From Neoscytalidium dimidiatum (lineage: Eukaryota > Ascomycota > Dothideomycetes > Botryosphaeriales > Botryosphaeriaceae), in assembly GCA_037367355.1 (NCBI GenBank), contig CM074703.1:2108001-2172000 (forward strand): a stretch of DNA of 64,000 nt, written 5' to 3'. Both the position numbers and the translations under genes were made by a program. This document shows, in pieces, positions 21,413-31,498 of the stretch. Under the pieces are notes generated by a model, which saw nothing but the letters and a program-made list of their open reading frames with translations, ran no database searches and had not been told where the DNA came from. Positions within the stretch are counted from its first letter, which is position 1. Each line of letters starts with the position of its first letter.

Positions 21413-22917
21413 TCAAACCCCTGTGCCAGGGAACGCGCCAGCCTTGCTTAGGACAACCTTGCCATGCTCGCGTGCGATGTAGCCCTTCATTAGGTTCTGT
21501 ACAGCATTAGTTGACAAGCGCACTTTAAACCTTGAACCTTTCTTTTCGCTTACCTTGTAGATCATGTTGGCAAGGAGACACTCAATTTCATCGTTGTCTA
21601 GCGTCTCACCGTCACGTCGAGCCATGCTCAGATTGAGGGCTGCACCAAATTCTGTGATGGGAATTCTTGTGCGGCGAATCTTGTCCTTTTCACTCTGTCC
21701 TTCTTTGAGCGGCTCGTAGCCCCCAGCAATGAAAACTTTGCGAAGGAGGTTCCGCAGAACAATATCACGACCGCGTTCCAGGGTCAAATATATGCGGCGC
21801 TTGACAAACTCGTCCTCTCCAGCTACGAGAGCAGCGTCGAACCCGGCGAGATCGGCCCTCTTGATACAAGTCGCGAGAGGAGTGAATAGTTGCTGGAGAC
21901 GGGGATATGGCTCCAGTAGCTGTTTTGAAGGAAGCGTATGAGTAGTGAGGAGATGACAAGGGATCAGGTATGTGAGAATCAGTTCGCGGTTCTTTCGAGC
22001 TTCCTTGTAACAAAGTCGCCAAGCCTCAGTGAGATGCTCCTCGGCTTGCTTGTAGTCTTCCTCGAGGAAGCTAAGAACGCCGCAGTAGTACTTGAATGTG
22101 ACCTGGTGCGACTTTGGAAATGCGCTGAACGGTGGCATATCGGCTCGGGCAGCATGCAAAGAGCGTAAGATGTTCTTCGAAAGGCTGACAGCGTTCAATT
22201 TGAAGTATGTCTTGAAGAGAATATTGGCGATGTAGTATAGCGCCCATTTGCGGGAATCTTCTAAAGGTTCCCTAGACCAGTTTTAGCATACGCGACACGC
22301 GTACTTGTGAACCGATGTATTACTACATACCGATCACTGATGCACAAACCAAAGATGCGGTTGATCTGTCTTGCTGCGTCTTCCAGCTTATCGTTCTTCC
22401 CCATGGTATCAGCGATGTCATCTGAGAAGCCGGCACTGAAGCCGGCCTTTCCCTTAGCTTTAGCTGCACTCTCGTCTGCTTTAATGGCGAAGATGCGTAG
22501 GTACTTGGCGGCAACATAGAGGCAAGGGATAGTCCAGGCGGGAAAGTGGTTACCAGAGTAACCTTTGATGAGGGCGTTCAGAACATCCTTCCACACATCA
22601 TAGACCTTGGACCAGTCCGCATCCTTCTGTGCCTGAAGCGATGCCTCTTCAGCACTCAGGACTTCACCAACAGCCTTCCAGTATGAAACGTAGAGCTCCG
22701 TCCAAGCATTGATTTCAGCCTTTGTCAGGCCGATGTTGTTATAGGAAGAAATGCCATGACGAATGTCGGACTGAACACTGAAAATGTTGGTGCTGCGATG
22801 GAAGGCATATAAGAGCCCGGCATCTTTGGCTGGGGGGACAGGAGTAATGGTCGCAGCGACACCGTAGCCGTTGCCGGCAGCGAATGCGCGCTTGAAGTCG
22901 CTCAGAATGGCGTCCAT
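21413..22917 (-). CDS. csn12: CSN12-like PCI-domain protein (Thp3/Csn12 family)
   Basis: PCI protein of the Csn12 family. In yeast Csn12 forms a complex with Thp3 and Sem1 acting in transcription elongation and mRNA maturation, and is only loosely tied to the COP9 signalosome. Exons 22917-22331, 22271-21554 and 21496-21413; product 462 residues. Intron 1 (59 nt, GTATGT...CTAG) joins [13 protein letters not shown]. Intron 2 (21553-21497, 57 nt, GTAAGC, CTAAT branch, ACAG) is stop-free and 3n long; removing it gives [16 protein letters not shown], as expected for the family. Helical repeats fill residues 1-250; the PCI winged helix is near 330-440 ([13 protein letters not shown]...[14 protein letters not shown]). 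Shares a 374-nt divergent promoter region with eL20. Confidence 0.87.
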
Positions 22918-23291
22918 GGCGGTTGCAAGTGGCGGAGATCACTGAAGAGGACTGGTGCAGGTGCAATAGTGCTTGACTGATTTGCGCTCAGGATATCAGC
23001 AACATGGCGTTCGGGCGTCGCGTCGCGTCGCGGTGGTGGGGCAGGCGCGAGCTGGGTGAGTGATGATGGTGATTGCGCCAGGCACGTAGGGCAGCGCACA
23101 TGCGGCTCGGCACTAGCGCCAGAGCTAAGCGAGAATCGCACACCCGAGAAGACATCCGCGACCAAAAGTCATTTTCCTGCCTAAGACGACGACGACAACG
23201 GACGACATCCACACCGCCGACGACAACACAACATTAAGGTCAGTTCATATCGCGCTTCTTCAACCCATTTGCCTGTGCTGACATTGCAAAG
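22918..23291. promoter_or_regulatory. Divergent promoter region csn12 / eL20
   Basis: Short region between two divergent genes, with GCGTC repeats at about 23010-23030. Also holds the leader of the ribosomal protein gene, ending in a purine-rich stretch before the ATG at 23292. Confidence 0.45.
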
Positions 23292-24248
23292 ATGGGTAAG
23301 CAGCCTCTTCCTCTTTTTGTCCCCGACCTTTTGCGCAACGACCGGTACCACCACTTCGACACCTGCAACGACGCCATTCTGGGGGCCGGCGGAGGTTCTT
23401 GAGCGACGGGGGCACATAGCATTTCAGCAAGAGGAACAGCGCGGTTTTTGAAGATGGATGACCCGTCAATGAGACGCCCGCGCTCGTAGACATGTCGCAT
23501 GGAGCACGCCCCGACTCGAAATCAAAACGGCCGACCACGATCGCTCTTAATCCCCGAATCACGCACGCACTTCACAACACATGGTGAAAGCGAGAGTCTG
23601 ACTGAATTTCTCAGGTCGTCTTCAGGAGTACCAGGTCATTGGCCGCCACCTCCCTAGTGAGGCCAACCCGACCCCCAAGCTTTATCGGATGCGCATCTTC
23701 GCTCCCAACGATGTCGTCGCGAAGTCCCGCTTCTGGTACTTCCTTGGCAAGCTCCGCAAGATCAAGAAGGCCAATGGCGAGATCGTTTCGCTGAACCAGG
23801 TCCGTACACTGGCGCAACCGCCTGGAAAATGTACCCACCGCTGACAATTTTCAAAGATCGCCGAGAAGCGTCCCCAGAAGGTCAAGAACTTCGGTATCTG
23901 GATCCGCTACGACTCCAGGTCCGGCACCCACAATATGTACAAGGAGTACCGTGAGATGTCCCGCACCGATGCCGTTGAGGCTCTCTACCAGGACATGGCC
24001 GCCAGGCACCGTGCCCGCTTCAGGTCCATCCAGGTAAGCTCTGCCGCGACCACCGGTGGTGGACGGGTAGCGCTGACAGTCATTTGCAGATCCTCAAGGT
24101 CATCGAGGTCGAGAAGGCCGAGTCCATCCGCCGTCCGTACATCAAGCAGGTCCTCGCCAAGGGCCTCAAGTTCCCTCTGCCTCACCGCGTCAACAAGACC
24201 ACCTCGAAGAAGATCTTCGCCGCAAACAGGCCGTCGACTTTCTTCTAA
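23292..24248 (+). CDS. RPL20: 60S ribosomal protein eL20 (L18a)
   Basis: Component of the large cytosolic ribosomal subunit. Exons 23292-23295, 23615-23799, 23857-24033 and 24090-24248, giving 174 residues, exactly the family size. Exon 1 encodes only ATG plus one base; the first intron is unusually long (319 nt), as is common for fungal ribosomal protein genes. The protein reads [15 protein letters not shown], then [38 protein letters not shown] and the C-terminal [20 protein letters not shown], all diagnostic. Codons are strongly biased to C-ending forms (AAG, GTC, CGC), as expected for high expression. The second donor, GTCCGT, departs from the usual GTRAGT. Confidence 0.96.
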
Positions 24249-24441
24249 GCGTTTTTTGGATTGTGGGGGAGTGCATGGGGGTCATACTTCAGGGTTTCTG
24301 GCATTATGGGCACTCTGTAGCTACGATACCATGGCGGTAGCTCAAAAAATGAATGAAAAGCCCAACGAGTCTCGATCACAACCGATATCACAATCGATGG
24401 AAACAGATCCATTGCAGGAAGCATACGCGCAATCTGACTAA

Positions 24442-25564
24442 CTACAGTTTTGATTTACTGTCCCCGTCTACCTTTGGCTTACCTGCAGTATCAATAGGAT
24501 TCCACCACGGGTAAGCGCTAGGAGCATCTTTCGCCAGCGTGCCAGTGAACTTTGGAGGTCGCTTCTCAAGGAACGACTTGACTCCCTCCTTATTGTCCCT
24601 GTTGATTACTGTTAGTCAACGTTACATCTGTAGGAAATTGTGAGACTGACGTGCTGCTGAACAATTCATAGATAATCCTCGAATCGAGCAAATGCTGCGC
24701 CTCCGCACTCCCGGTGTCCCTCCACATCAGCTCCTTCATCAAGCCCGTGCTCACAACACTGGTATTTTCGACCACCTCCTTCGCGATGCCCAACGCTCTC
24801 GGTAGCACATCGTCCGGTCGATCACACAGCTCTGTGAAGAGGGGCTCGAGCAACTTGTCGCTCGCCTTGTACACCGATCCGGTAGTCGTTAGGTGCATGG
24901 CGCGCGAGTGACCGATCAGCCGCGGCAGGAAATAGGAAGAGCAGGCTTCCATGATGAGGCCACGGCGCGAGAATACGAAGCCAATCTTAGCATCTTTGTA
25001 CGCAACGCGGATGGCCATGGGAAGGGTCATGGTGATGCCGACGCCGACGGCTGAGCCTTGCAGGGCGCCGATGACGGGCTTGCGGCAGTGGTAGATAGCG
25101 AGCGTGACACGGCCGCCGCTGTCCCGATGCACAAATCGTTCGTCAGCGGAATTTCGGCACAGGCTGGCTTTCGGGCTTCAATTCTCTCGGAATTCTCCAT
25201 CTGTTGGCGCAGGCCTGCTTTCGCGACCAGCAGGGCGCCGAAACTCTAAAAGAACTTACCCATCCCGGTGGTCGTTGATCCTCTCCTGCCCGCCCACGAA
25301 GCCCACCTCGAGGTCTGCACCTGCGCAGAAGATGGGGCCGTGGCCTGTCACGACGATGCAGCGCACGCGGTCGTCGGCGTCGAGTAGGCTGAAGGCGCGC
25401 TCCAGTTCGTTCATCATTGTACCCGTGAAGGCATTGTGCTTGCCCGGACGGTACAGCGTCAGTACGATGATGGGGGTTGGTGTTGGGGAAGAAGCAGGGT
25501 GGTGCGAGAGTTTGATCTCGCGGAATGGGAGTGTGTTGTATGAGGATGGTAAAGAGGATGACAT
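24442..25564 (-). CDS. Peroxisomal enoyl-CoA hydratase/isomerase family protein
   Basis: Crotonase-fold enzyme, most likely handling enoyl-CoA intermediates of fatty-acid beta-oxidation. Exons 25564-25260, 25118-24651 and 24598-24442; introns 141 nt (25259-25119, GTAAGT...ACAG) and 52 nt (24650-24599, GTCAGT...ACAG). Product 309 residues. The oxyanion-hole region reads IFCAGADLEVGF near residue 80, followed by GSAVGVGITMTLPMAIRVA near 130 and RRGLIMEACSSYFLPRLIG, whose Glu could be the catalytic acid of the isomerase branch. The C-terminus is a perfect peroxisomal signal, SKL. Tail-to-tail with eL20, with under 200 nt between stop codons. Hydratase versus isomerase activity is not decidable from sequence. 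Confidence 0.87.
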
Positions 25565-27455
25565 GTTCAGTGCTTTGGTAAGTCAGATCAAGGGGTGTGG
25601 ACGCTTGAAGCGGAAGGGAAAATGGCTCGTGGCGGTCTCTACTGAAATACCATAGCTAACGATTTTGTAAAGTAAGCACGAAAGTTGGCGCCGAGGGATA
25701 GGAGCTTGCGGAGTGGTGCGGGAATCTGGGGTAAGCCGGGAGCCGAGGTCCCCCCACCCCAGGGGGATCATTTTACCCTTCTGGAAAGGTTGATGTTTAA
25801 GGTTGCACAACGGGCGGAGCACTCGACACATGTGCTTCGGGTTCCTTCAAGCATTCCTATTCAGAAAGAAGTTTATTCTAATAATGTTTTGGGGACCTCT
25901 TTAGATACTATACGTGTATGGGGAAGACGCATTCACGTTCAGTATCAGCAGTATCAATAGTGCCTGACATTCTTCATTATCTGGCAGCGAGAAATCTTGA
26001 CATAACATAAATGGGACTATTAGCATTCTAAGAACAGAGTCACGAAAATTACTCAAGTAATTATGCATTTCATGAAGATGATTGCCTCGAAATCCGGAGG
26101 CCATAACATCCTAATGACGAAGCAGAATGCAGTGAGAGAAAGTGGCTCAGGACGTACGACCCTTAACCCCAAAGATTCCATGAAGGGATTATCGCTGATG
26201 AAAGGATTCATTCGAATGCAGCCGACTTCTCTATTTCTATGCTTGATTGGGGTTACAAGTGGTATTGAAACAATGGGTAAAAAGAACAAGCATGAGCATT
26301 GAGCGAACATCCCTACACGTCATTTCCACTAGCCATGGATGTATGTAATCCACAGGCATACATGATCTCCTAAATAAAGACCATGTGTTGCACTGGCTTT
26401 GTGCAGGCCTTGCACCGGCTGCGACTCTTCACCCATTCGTTACGATTCCCTTCTGTTCGCAAGCGTCATATGAGCCCCACGGTACCCCGGTTTTGATCAA
26501 CACAAAATGATTCAGGCAGTCACCCAGGCTTATTAAGTGCCTCCCTCCTGACCACAAATCCCCTCCTTTCTCTCACTCTTCATCAGAAATTTGTATCATA
26601 ACAATGCAGCACTTGCACGCCTTGTGAATTTTTCTTGTCTTGAGCAAGGGTTGGTAGAATCTACTGGAGAAATGAAATAGAATCCTCGTCCCCAAAGAAA
26701 CTCTTGGGCTCCCATGCTTCCCCCGCCCAGAAGCTGATTGCTCGAGGACATGCATGCCTCAGAATGCAGCGGCACTACTCGAACGTGTACCCTGAACACG
26801 GCGCTAGAGCGAGGCGATTCATTCCCCAGTCAATGCGAACAGTCACGACTTGTATATCTTCAGTAGCTCGTGACACTGCAATTGATTACTGCATGCATTC
26901 TACCCTCGCTTCGGACTCGGAAAAAACTGCAGCATTTGTCGAAGCGCGTGTATCAAATGTAGTCACCTGGCCCGAAATCATCTTTCCGTAAGAGCCGACG
27001 TGGTAATGTGATGGTTGAATACCGAAAGTTTACAACCCTTTTGTTAATGAAGGATGGCTTTAAGAGGGGGGGGAGGAAATTCTCGCTCGAGAATAGATCG
27101 CAAAAAATGTTCATATTCTTCGCTACTGCTTACGAACAGTTGAAGCGGTTGTCCGGATTGAATGAGCAACAGAATGGACAACAAATTGAAAGAAGGGTAC
27201 GATGGCATTCGGCAGCACTCAAAGCTGGTGATTAAGATATGAACAAGCTTGAATGATGTATTTAGCAAAGGCTTATGTACGGTAGATACGAGAAATGTAT
27301 GTCAGCAATCATCCATATAGACAAGATACCCGCCATTCCAAATTGCCGATTGACCTCGTTGCGGAGGCCGGATATCCCTCAAAAACAAATGCACCGTGAA
27401 ACTTAATATAAACGAGTGGAAGCAGTCATCAAGTATCTTCGGCAACGTCTGTCAT
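25565..27455. other. Long intergenic region, no gene recognised
   Basis: 1.9 kb between the hydratase gene start and the GH64 gene end. More AT-rich than its surroundings, with only short ORFs lacking any recognisable motif and a G-run at 27065-27071. It includes the promoter of the hydratase gene and the 3' region of the GH64 gene. Confidence 0.5.
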
Positions 27456-28703
27456 TCAGGAGGTGTTCCCACCAATGTAAACGGTCAGGAGTTGTGGTGC
27501 ACCATCAAAAACGCTTCCCGACTGGTCTTGACCATTATCAGGCGCTACATCGTCATAAGGGAATGCGTAGCCTCGTTTATCCGTGTTTGTTTCGTGCACA
27601 ATCCTTGAATAATGATTCGTGATGTTGTCCTTGTAGTATTCGTCAACACTTGTGGCCGGAGTAGCAGTGTCGACCAGCAGTGTGCTGCGATTAAAGGCGG
27701 CAGCAAGACGGGGAATAATGGCATTGCGAAGCTGACTGCCAGAGGGATTGGCAAAAGGACCGGTGCTGCAAGAAAAGATGTCGGCACTAGAGGGCTGATC
27801 AAAGGTCTCATCCTGGAAAACAAACTTTCCGTCCTGGACCTTCCCAGAGACAGTACCATAGGAAGCCTGCGTGTTGACGTTCAATGTATCCGTTTGGTAC
27901 TTGGTCCAGACACGATTGACATAATCTTGAAAGTAGGTGCCGAAGTCTCTGCTGTTGGGGGACAGCGCCCTGAGGTTACCTCCACTGGAATCCTTGACAA
28001 CCAGGTCACCCCATGGTGCTCCATCAGAGGAAGCCTGGGCCTGAAGCGCAGAGCAAACAGTATCGAGGCCGTTCGCCGGCATACCAGTGACGGATTGAGT
28101 TGCACCGGCAGTGTTGGTCAGCTTCAAACCAACGGACACACTGACAAAGTCCACATATGTGATGTTGGCGTAGAGCTGGGAGCTGTTCCACGTGAACTCA
28201 GCAAAGTCCCACCTCTTGTTGATATTGGGGTCTGAGTTGTTGAGAACAGAAGGCGTGACAAGCGCCGGGCCAGGGTTAAGCAAGAAAGTGAGTTTGTCAT
28301 CAATGGAGAACCAGATGCGGGCGCCAGCGAGATGAGGAATCGTGACGGTTTTAGTTGAGCCTGGAGCACCGAGTGGAATAGCGGCATCGTCGGTAAGATC
28401 AGAGCCGTCTTTAGATGGTGAGGTGGGATAGTAGGCGCTCACGCCATCGGCCTTCAGGATAAAGAGGGCATTGTTGTTGTCGATTGCCTGGCCGGTAATG
28501 TAGGCGAAAACGTTGCTGGAGGAAGTGTTGTTCACCAGGTCAATGTTCAGAGTATCAGCAGTGGCGCGAAGTGGCTGCTGAGCCTGCTGCTGCTTGGCTG
28601 GCTGTGCGGGCTGCGTGGCTGGTTTGGACTGGCTCTGTTTTTGATTCTTGGGCTTCCGCAGTCGCTGGAGGCGCTGTACGAGTCGCTTGACTGGGCTTGC
28701 CAT
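27456..28703 (-). CDS. GH64 endo-beta-1,3-glucanase, no signal peptide
   Basis: Glycoside hydrolase family 64 (laminaripentaose-producing type, thaumatin-like fold), cleaving beta-1,3-glucan. Intronless. ATG at 28703 (MASPVKRLVQRLQRLRKP, 415 residues) is preferred over one at 28880, because a TATA-like element lies between them and the extra 59 residues are unlike the family. Residues 1-45 are basic then Gln/Pro-rich; the enzyme starts near 50 (LNIDLVNNTSSSNVFAYITG). Glu169 (FAEFTW) and Asp185 (TYVDFVS) are 16 residues apart, the spacing of the catalytic Glu/Asp pair reported for bacterial GH64. There is no classical signal peptide, so unconventional export or an intracellular role is implied. 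A start at 28880 would add a hydrophobic segment that might act as an anchor. Confidence 0.85.
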   Translation of the reverse strand: MASPVKRLVQRLQRLRKPKNQKQSQSKPATQPAQPAKQQQAQQPLRATADTLNIDLVNNTSSSNVFAYITGQAIDNNNALFILKADGVSAYYPTSPSKDGSDLTDDAAIPLGAPGSTKTVTIPHLAGARIWFSIDDKLTFLLNPGPALVTPSVLNNSDPNINKRWDFAEFTWNSSQLYANITYVDFVSVSVGLKLTNTAGATQSVTGMPANGLDTVCSALQAQASSDGAPWGDLVVKDSSGGNLRALSPNSRDFGTYFQDYVNRVWTKYQTDTLNVNTQASYGTVSGKVQDGKFVFQDETFDQPSSADIFSCSTGPFANPSGSQLRNAIIPRLAAAFNRSTLLVDTATPATSVDEYYKDNITNHYSRIVHETNTDKRGYAFPYDDVAPDNGQDQSGSVFDGAPQLLTVYIGGNTS

Positions 28704-28800
28704 GACGAGGAGTGTCTCAATTGTCGAAAGAGAGCCAGACGCAGGAACAAGTTGGATGGTAGATATGAGTATGTAGACAGTCGTAGCGGCAGCGCCGATT

Positions 28801-28810
28801 ATTATATATA
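28801..28810 (-). promoter_or_regulatory. TATA-like element of the GH64 gene
   Basis: Minus-strand TATATATAAT, about 100 nt upstream of the ATG at 28703, is well placed for initiation near 28770. It supports the downstream start codon. Confidence 0.5.
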
Positions 28811-29512
28811 GCAGCTGCGAGGCTGATTCAAGACAGCATGGCAGACGGATGACCTTGGGCAGGGTGATGGAGGGGAGCAAGACAACAGAACGCAGCGCAC
28901 AAAGGCTTGAGGCTTACTTCAGCCAACCAAGCAGGAGACATGGCCAAGGCAAAGCAGGCATGCGCACGTTCCAATGGACAACAGGCCGGCCAGGAGACGA
29001 CGGGCCGTGTAGCTTGACAACGATGACGACGTGTGCCGGGCAGTGGTCGCAACGCTAAGCAGCGGCAGATCTCCAATCAGCTCGGATCGCGCCATCCACA
29101 CCTCCCGTTCGGCCTCAGTCATGCGACGACCCTGCGCTCGGCCAGCGCGCTGCCCCGGATTTCCTCCTGCGCCACGAGGCGGGAGGCCGGCGGTGAGGGC
29201 TCGCATGACCTCGCCAACGCGAGCCGATGCGAGACGGCAGCTAGAGCGCGTGGTAGAGGCGCTCAGCTGGGAGAACATCGCTGGCGGAAGGCCCGATGGC
29301 CGGGTCGTGAATTTCGGCCTGAGCCGAGACGGGGACAGGGTGCGGACGGGGGGAATGGCGCGCGGCATGGAATGGCAATACTGGCTCGAACAAGGAGAGA
29401 GACAGGTTTTGGTTGACTTGGTCGACGAGAAAGTGGCAGGAGTGGACCCGGGGCCTGGCAGCCACCAGCCACTGCCGCCCGCCAGAGAAACGTGCGAGTC
29501 TGCAGGGGTGAG

Positions 29513-29513
<1 letters not shown>

Positions 29514-29550
<37 letters not shown>
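29514..29550. repeat. (CT)18 microsatellite
   Basis: 37 nt of uninterrupted CT dinucleotide on the + strand. Confidence 0.98.
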
Positions 29551-29553
<3 letters not shown>

Positions 29554-30364
29554 CCTCGCTCGCCCGTCGTGACGCGTTTCACACACTCTCGCAGAACAGC
29601 CCTCGACCGGCATCCAACTCCGCCCCACCACCGCCCTTCGCGCTTTGTCGCCCGCCCCGTGTCAGCATCCTCCTGATGGACACCTGAATCTACGATGCTC
29701 CCCGCCTCATGGCGCCGCCGCGAGCCATCGCCCTCGGCTGCTGATGGCCGCTGACCGCAGTCACCTGAATCTCTCCCGATGATGGCTCCGCACCAACCTG
29801 CCTAACCAGGCAGGTCAAAGGCGCACGAGATATTCTGCACACTGAGCCCTGCGTCCCTCCAGGAACGACGCCCTATTTCGGCTACGCACCTTTTTTTGCT
29901 TTTAATGAACTATCGCCTCAAATCATCCAGCTCCGTTTCTTTTCCTTTACTTTTCTATATGCGCATCTCTGTCTCGACTCTTTTTCTGCGCCTTGTCTAT
30001 TGAGTCTCTGTTGCACTGCAATGATTCCTAACTCTGCCTTGAAAAGTATTTCTATCATACGCTGATTCAAGTGCTTCTATTCTTGCTTTTTGTGGCTCGC
30101 GCCGAACACGCCGCAGTCGCACATATGCCGCCCGGCTACTCATTTGAGCAATCTCATGCGTCAATCGTCCATGGTCAGAAGAGCCGTGGAGCATAGATTG
30201 GATCATGTCAGCACGCCTTGGCTTACTTTGCTTCGGCCTAGTTGGCCACCGTCACTTGGTATTTCTGAAGTACGCATAGGAGGTCCATTCGAGAAAATCA
30301 CTTGAGTGGAAAAAGCATGAAGACTTCCATACACAGCATCAAGTGCGCTCCTGAAAAGTATCCT

Positions 30365-31498
30365 TCATTCCTTCACGGCTTCCCTTACGACCTCGTGCAC
30401 CTTCTTCTCCAAGCTCGCTCCCACAGCCCTCTCTAGCACAATCACAAATGCCCTCCTCTTCTTCTCTTCTTCATCCTTCAACCCAATGTCTCTAACCCCC
30501 AGCCCTTCCCACTCCCTCTCCATCAACTTCCTCAACTCCTCCGCATCACCCGGCAACCCCAACTCTTCCAACGCCCCCTTCGTCCGTCCATCAACAAACG
30601 GAAATATCTCCCTCCACAACCACTGCACCCTCCTCCCAAAAACATCCAAACCCGTCTCCCCTAACCCCTTCACCGCCCCCTTCAACACTTCCCTCTCCCT
30701 TTGCCACTCGCACCCGGCCTCCTCCCTCACTCCTTCAAGACTCCCATCATCCCCCTCACCACCACCACCGCCACCACCGCCCCACCGCTCCACCACCGTC
30801 TCCGCCAAGCCGCCCACCTCCTCCGCCGTCTTCTCCTTATGCTGCGTCCGCGCCTCCCACAACGCGTCCCTCACGCGCCCCTCGGCCGCCCCTTCCACCA
30901 CCCTCCCCGGCGTGGTCAGGGCGTACGGCGGGTTCAGCAGCGTGCGCACGGCGCGCTGGCCCAGCGCGTGCGAGATGGGCCGCGACAGCACGACCGCCGC
31001 CAGCAGCTCCTCGAACGGCGTCAGCCGCGCGGTCGCGTACGTGCGGACAGACGAGTCCTGCGCGCGCTCGGCGGCGGGGACGGCGAGCGGGAGGGCGCGT
31101 GGGGAGAGGAGGAAGCGGAGGGTTTGGAGCGGGGCGGGGGCCGGGGTCCCGTCGGTGCTCTCCCCTTTTTTGCCGTCCCGGGAGGCGTCGGCGCTCTGTG
31201 GCTCGGTTTCCGGGGCCTGGGAGGAGGGGGACGGGGAGGAGCGGCGGGCGGCTTTGGCGGGGGAATAGGAGGAGTCGCGAATGCTGTCCTTGCGCTTGCG
31301 TGGGTTGATGCTGTCTTTGGTGACGGTCTTGTGGCCCTTGGGCTGCGGCGCGTGCTTGTAGGCGTCTGGGTGCATGTCGCCGGCCCTCTCCAGCTCGGCG
31401 AGGCACCACACGGTTGGGTCGTCTCTCGTGGTCGTGTTTCTGGCCATCGACTGCGCGTCGTGCTTTTCAGATTGGGCTTGAGCGCGGGTGGACGGCAT
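30365..31498 (-). CDS. Unrecognised protein, probably nuclear or cytosolic
   Basis: I do not recognise the family. The chosen ATG at 31498 (MPSTRAQAQSE, 377 residues) has A at -3; the frame is also open to an ATG at 31585, which would add 29 residues. No introns are apparent. Residues 1-130 are disordered and basic (INPRKRKD, SPAKAARRSSPSPSS), with a possible nuclear localisation signal. Residues 150-377 are predicted helical and charged (PFEELLAAVVLSRPISHALGQRAV, LERAVGASLEKKVHEVV), interrupted by a run of eight glycines. Purine-rich coding makes the + strand strongly pyrimidine-rich, which produces a long spurious ORF there. A real gene is likely because the frame is long and biased; function is unknown. 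Confidence 0.65.
   Translation of the reverse strand: MPSTRAQAQSEKHDAQSMARNTTTRDDPTVWCLAELERAGDMHPDAYKHAPQPKGHKTVTKDSINPRKRKDSIRDSSYSPAKAARRSSPSPSSQAPETEPQSADASRDGKKGESTDGTPAPAPLQTLRFLLSPRALPLAVPAAERAQDSSVRTYATARLTPFEELLAAVVLSRPISHALGQRAVRTLLNPPYALTTPGRVVEGAAEGRVRDALWEARTQHKEKTAEEVGGLAETVVERWGGGGGGGGEGDDGSLEGVREEAGCEWQREREVLKGAVKGLGETGLDVFGRRVQWLWREIFPFVDGRTKGALEELGLPGDAEELRKLMEREWEGLGVRDIGLKDEEEKKRRAFVIVLERAVGASLEKKVHEVVREAVKE

Larger units (their letters stand above)
28704..30364. other. Intergenic region with CT microsatellite
   Basis: Holds the GH64 promoter and the 3' flank of the next minus-strand gene. ORFs overlapping the microsatellite on both strands are artefacts of dinucleotide repetition. 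GC-rich from about 29000 to 29700, then AT-rich. No gene recognised. Confidence 0.5.

Noticed and set aside
23296..23614. snoRNA in the long eL20 intron
   Set aside because: No convincing C (RTGATGA) and D (CTGA) box pair with a terminal stem.
29031..29687. ORFs on both strands across the CT repeat
   Set aside because: Poly Leu-Ser or Arg-Glu from the dinucleotide array; no conserved domain.
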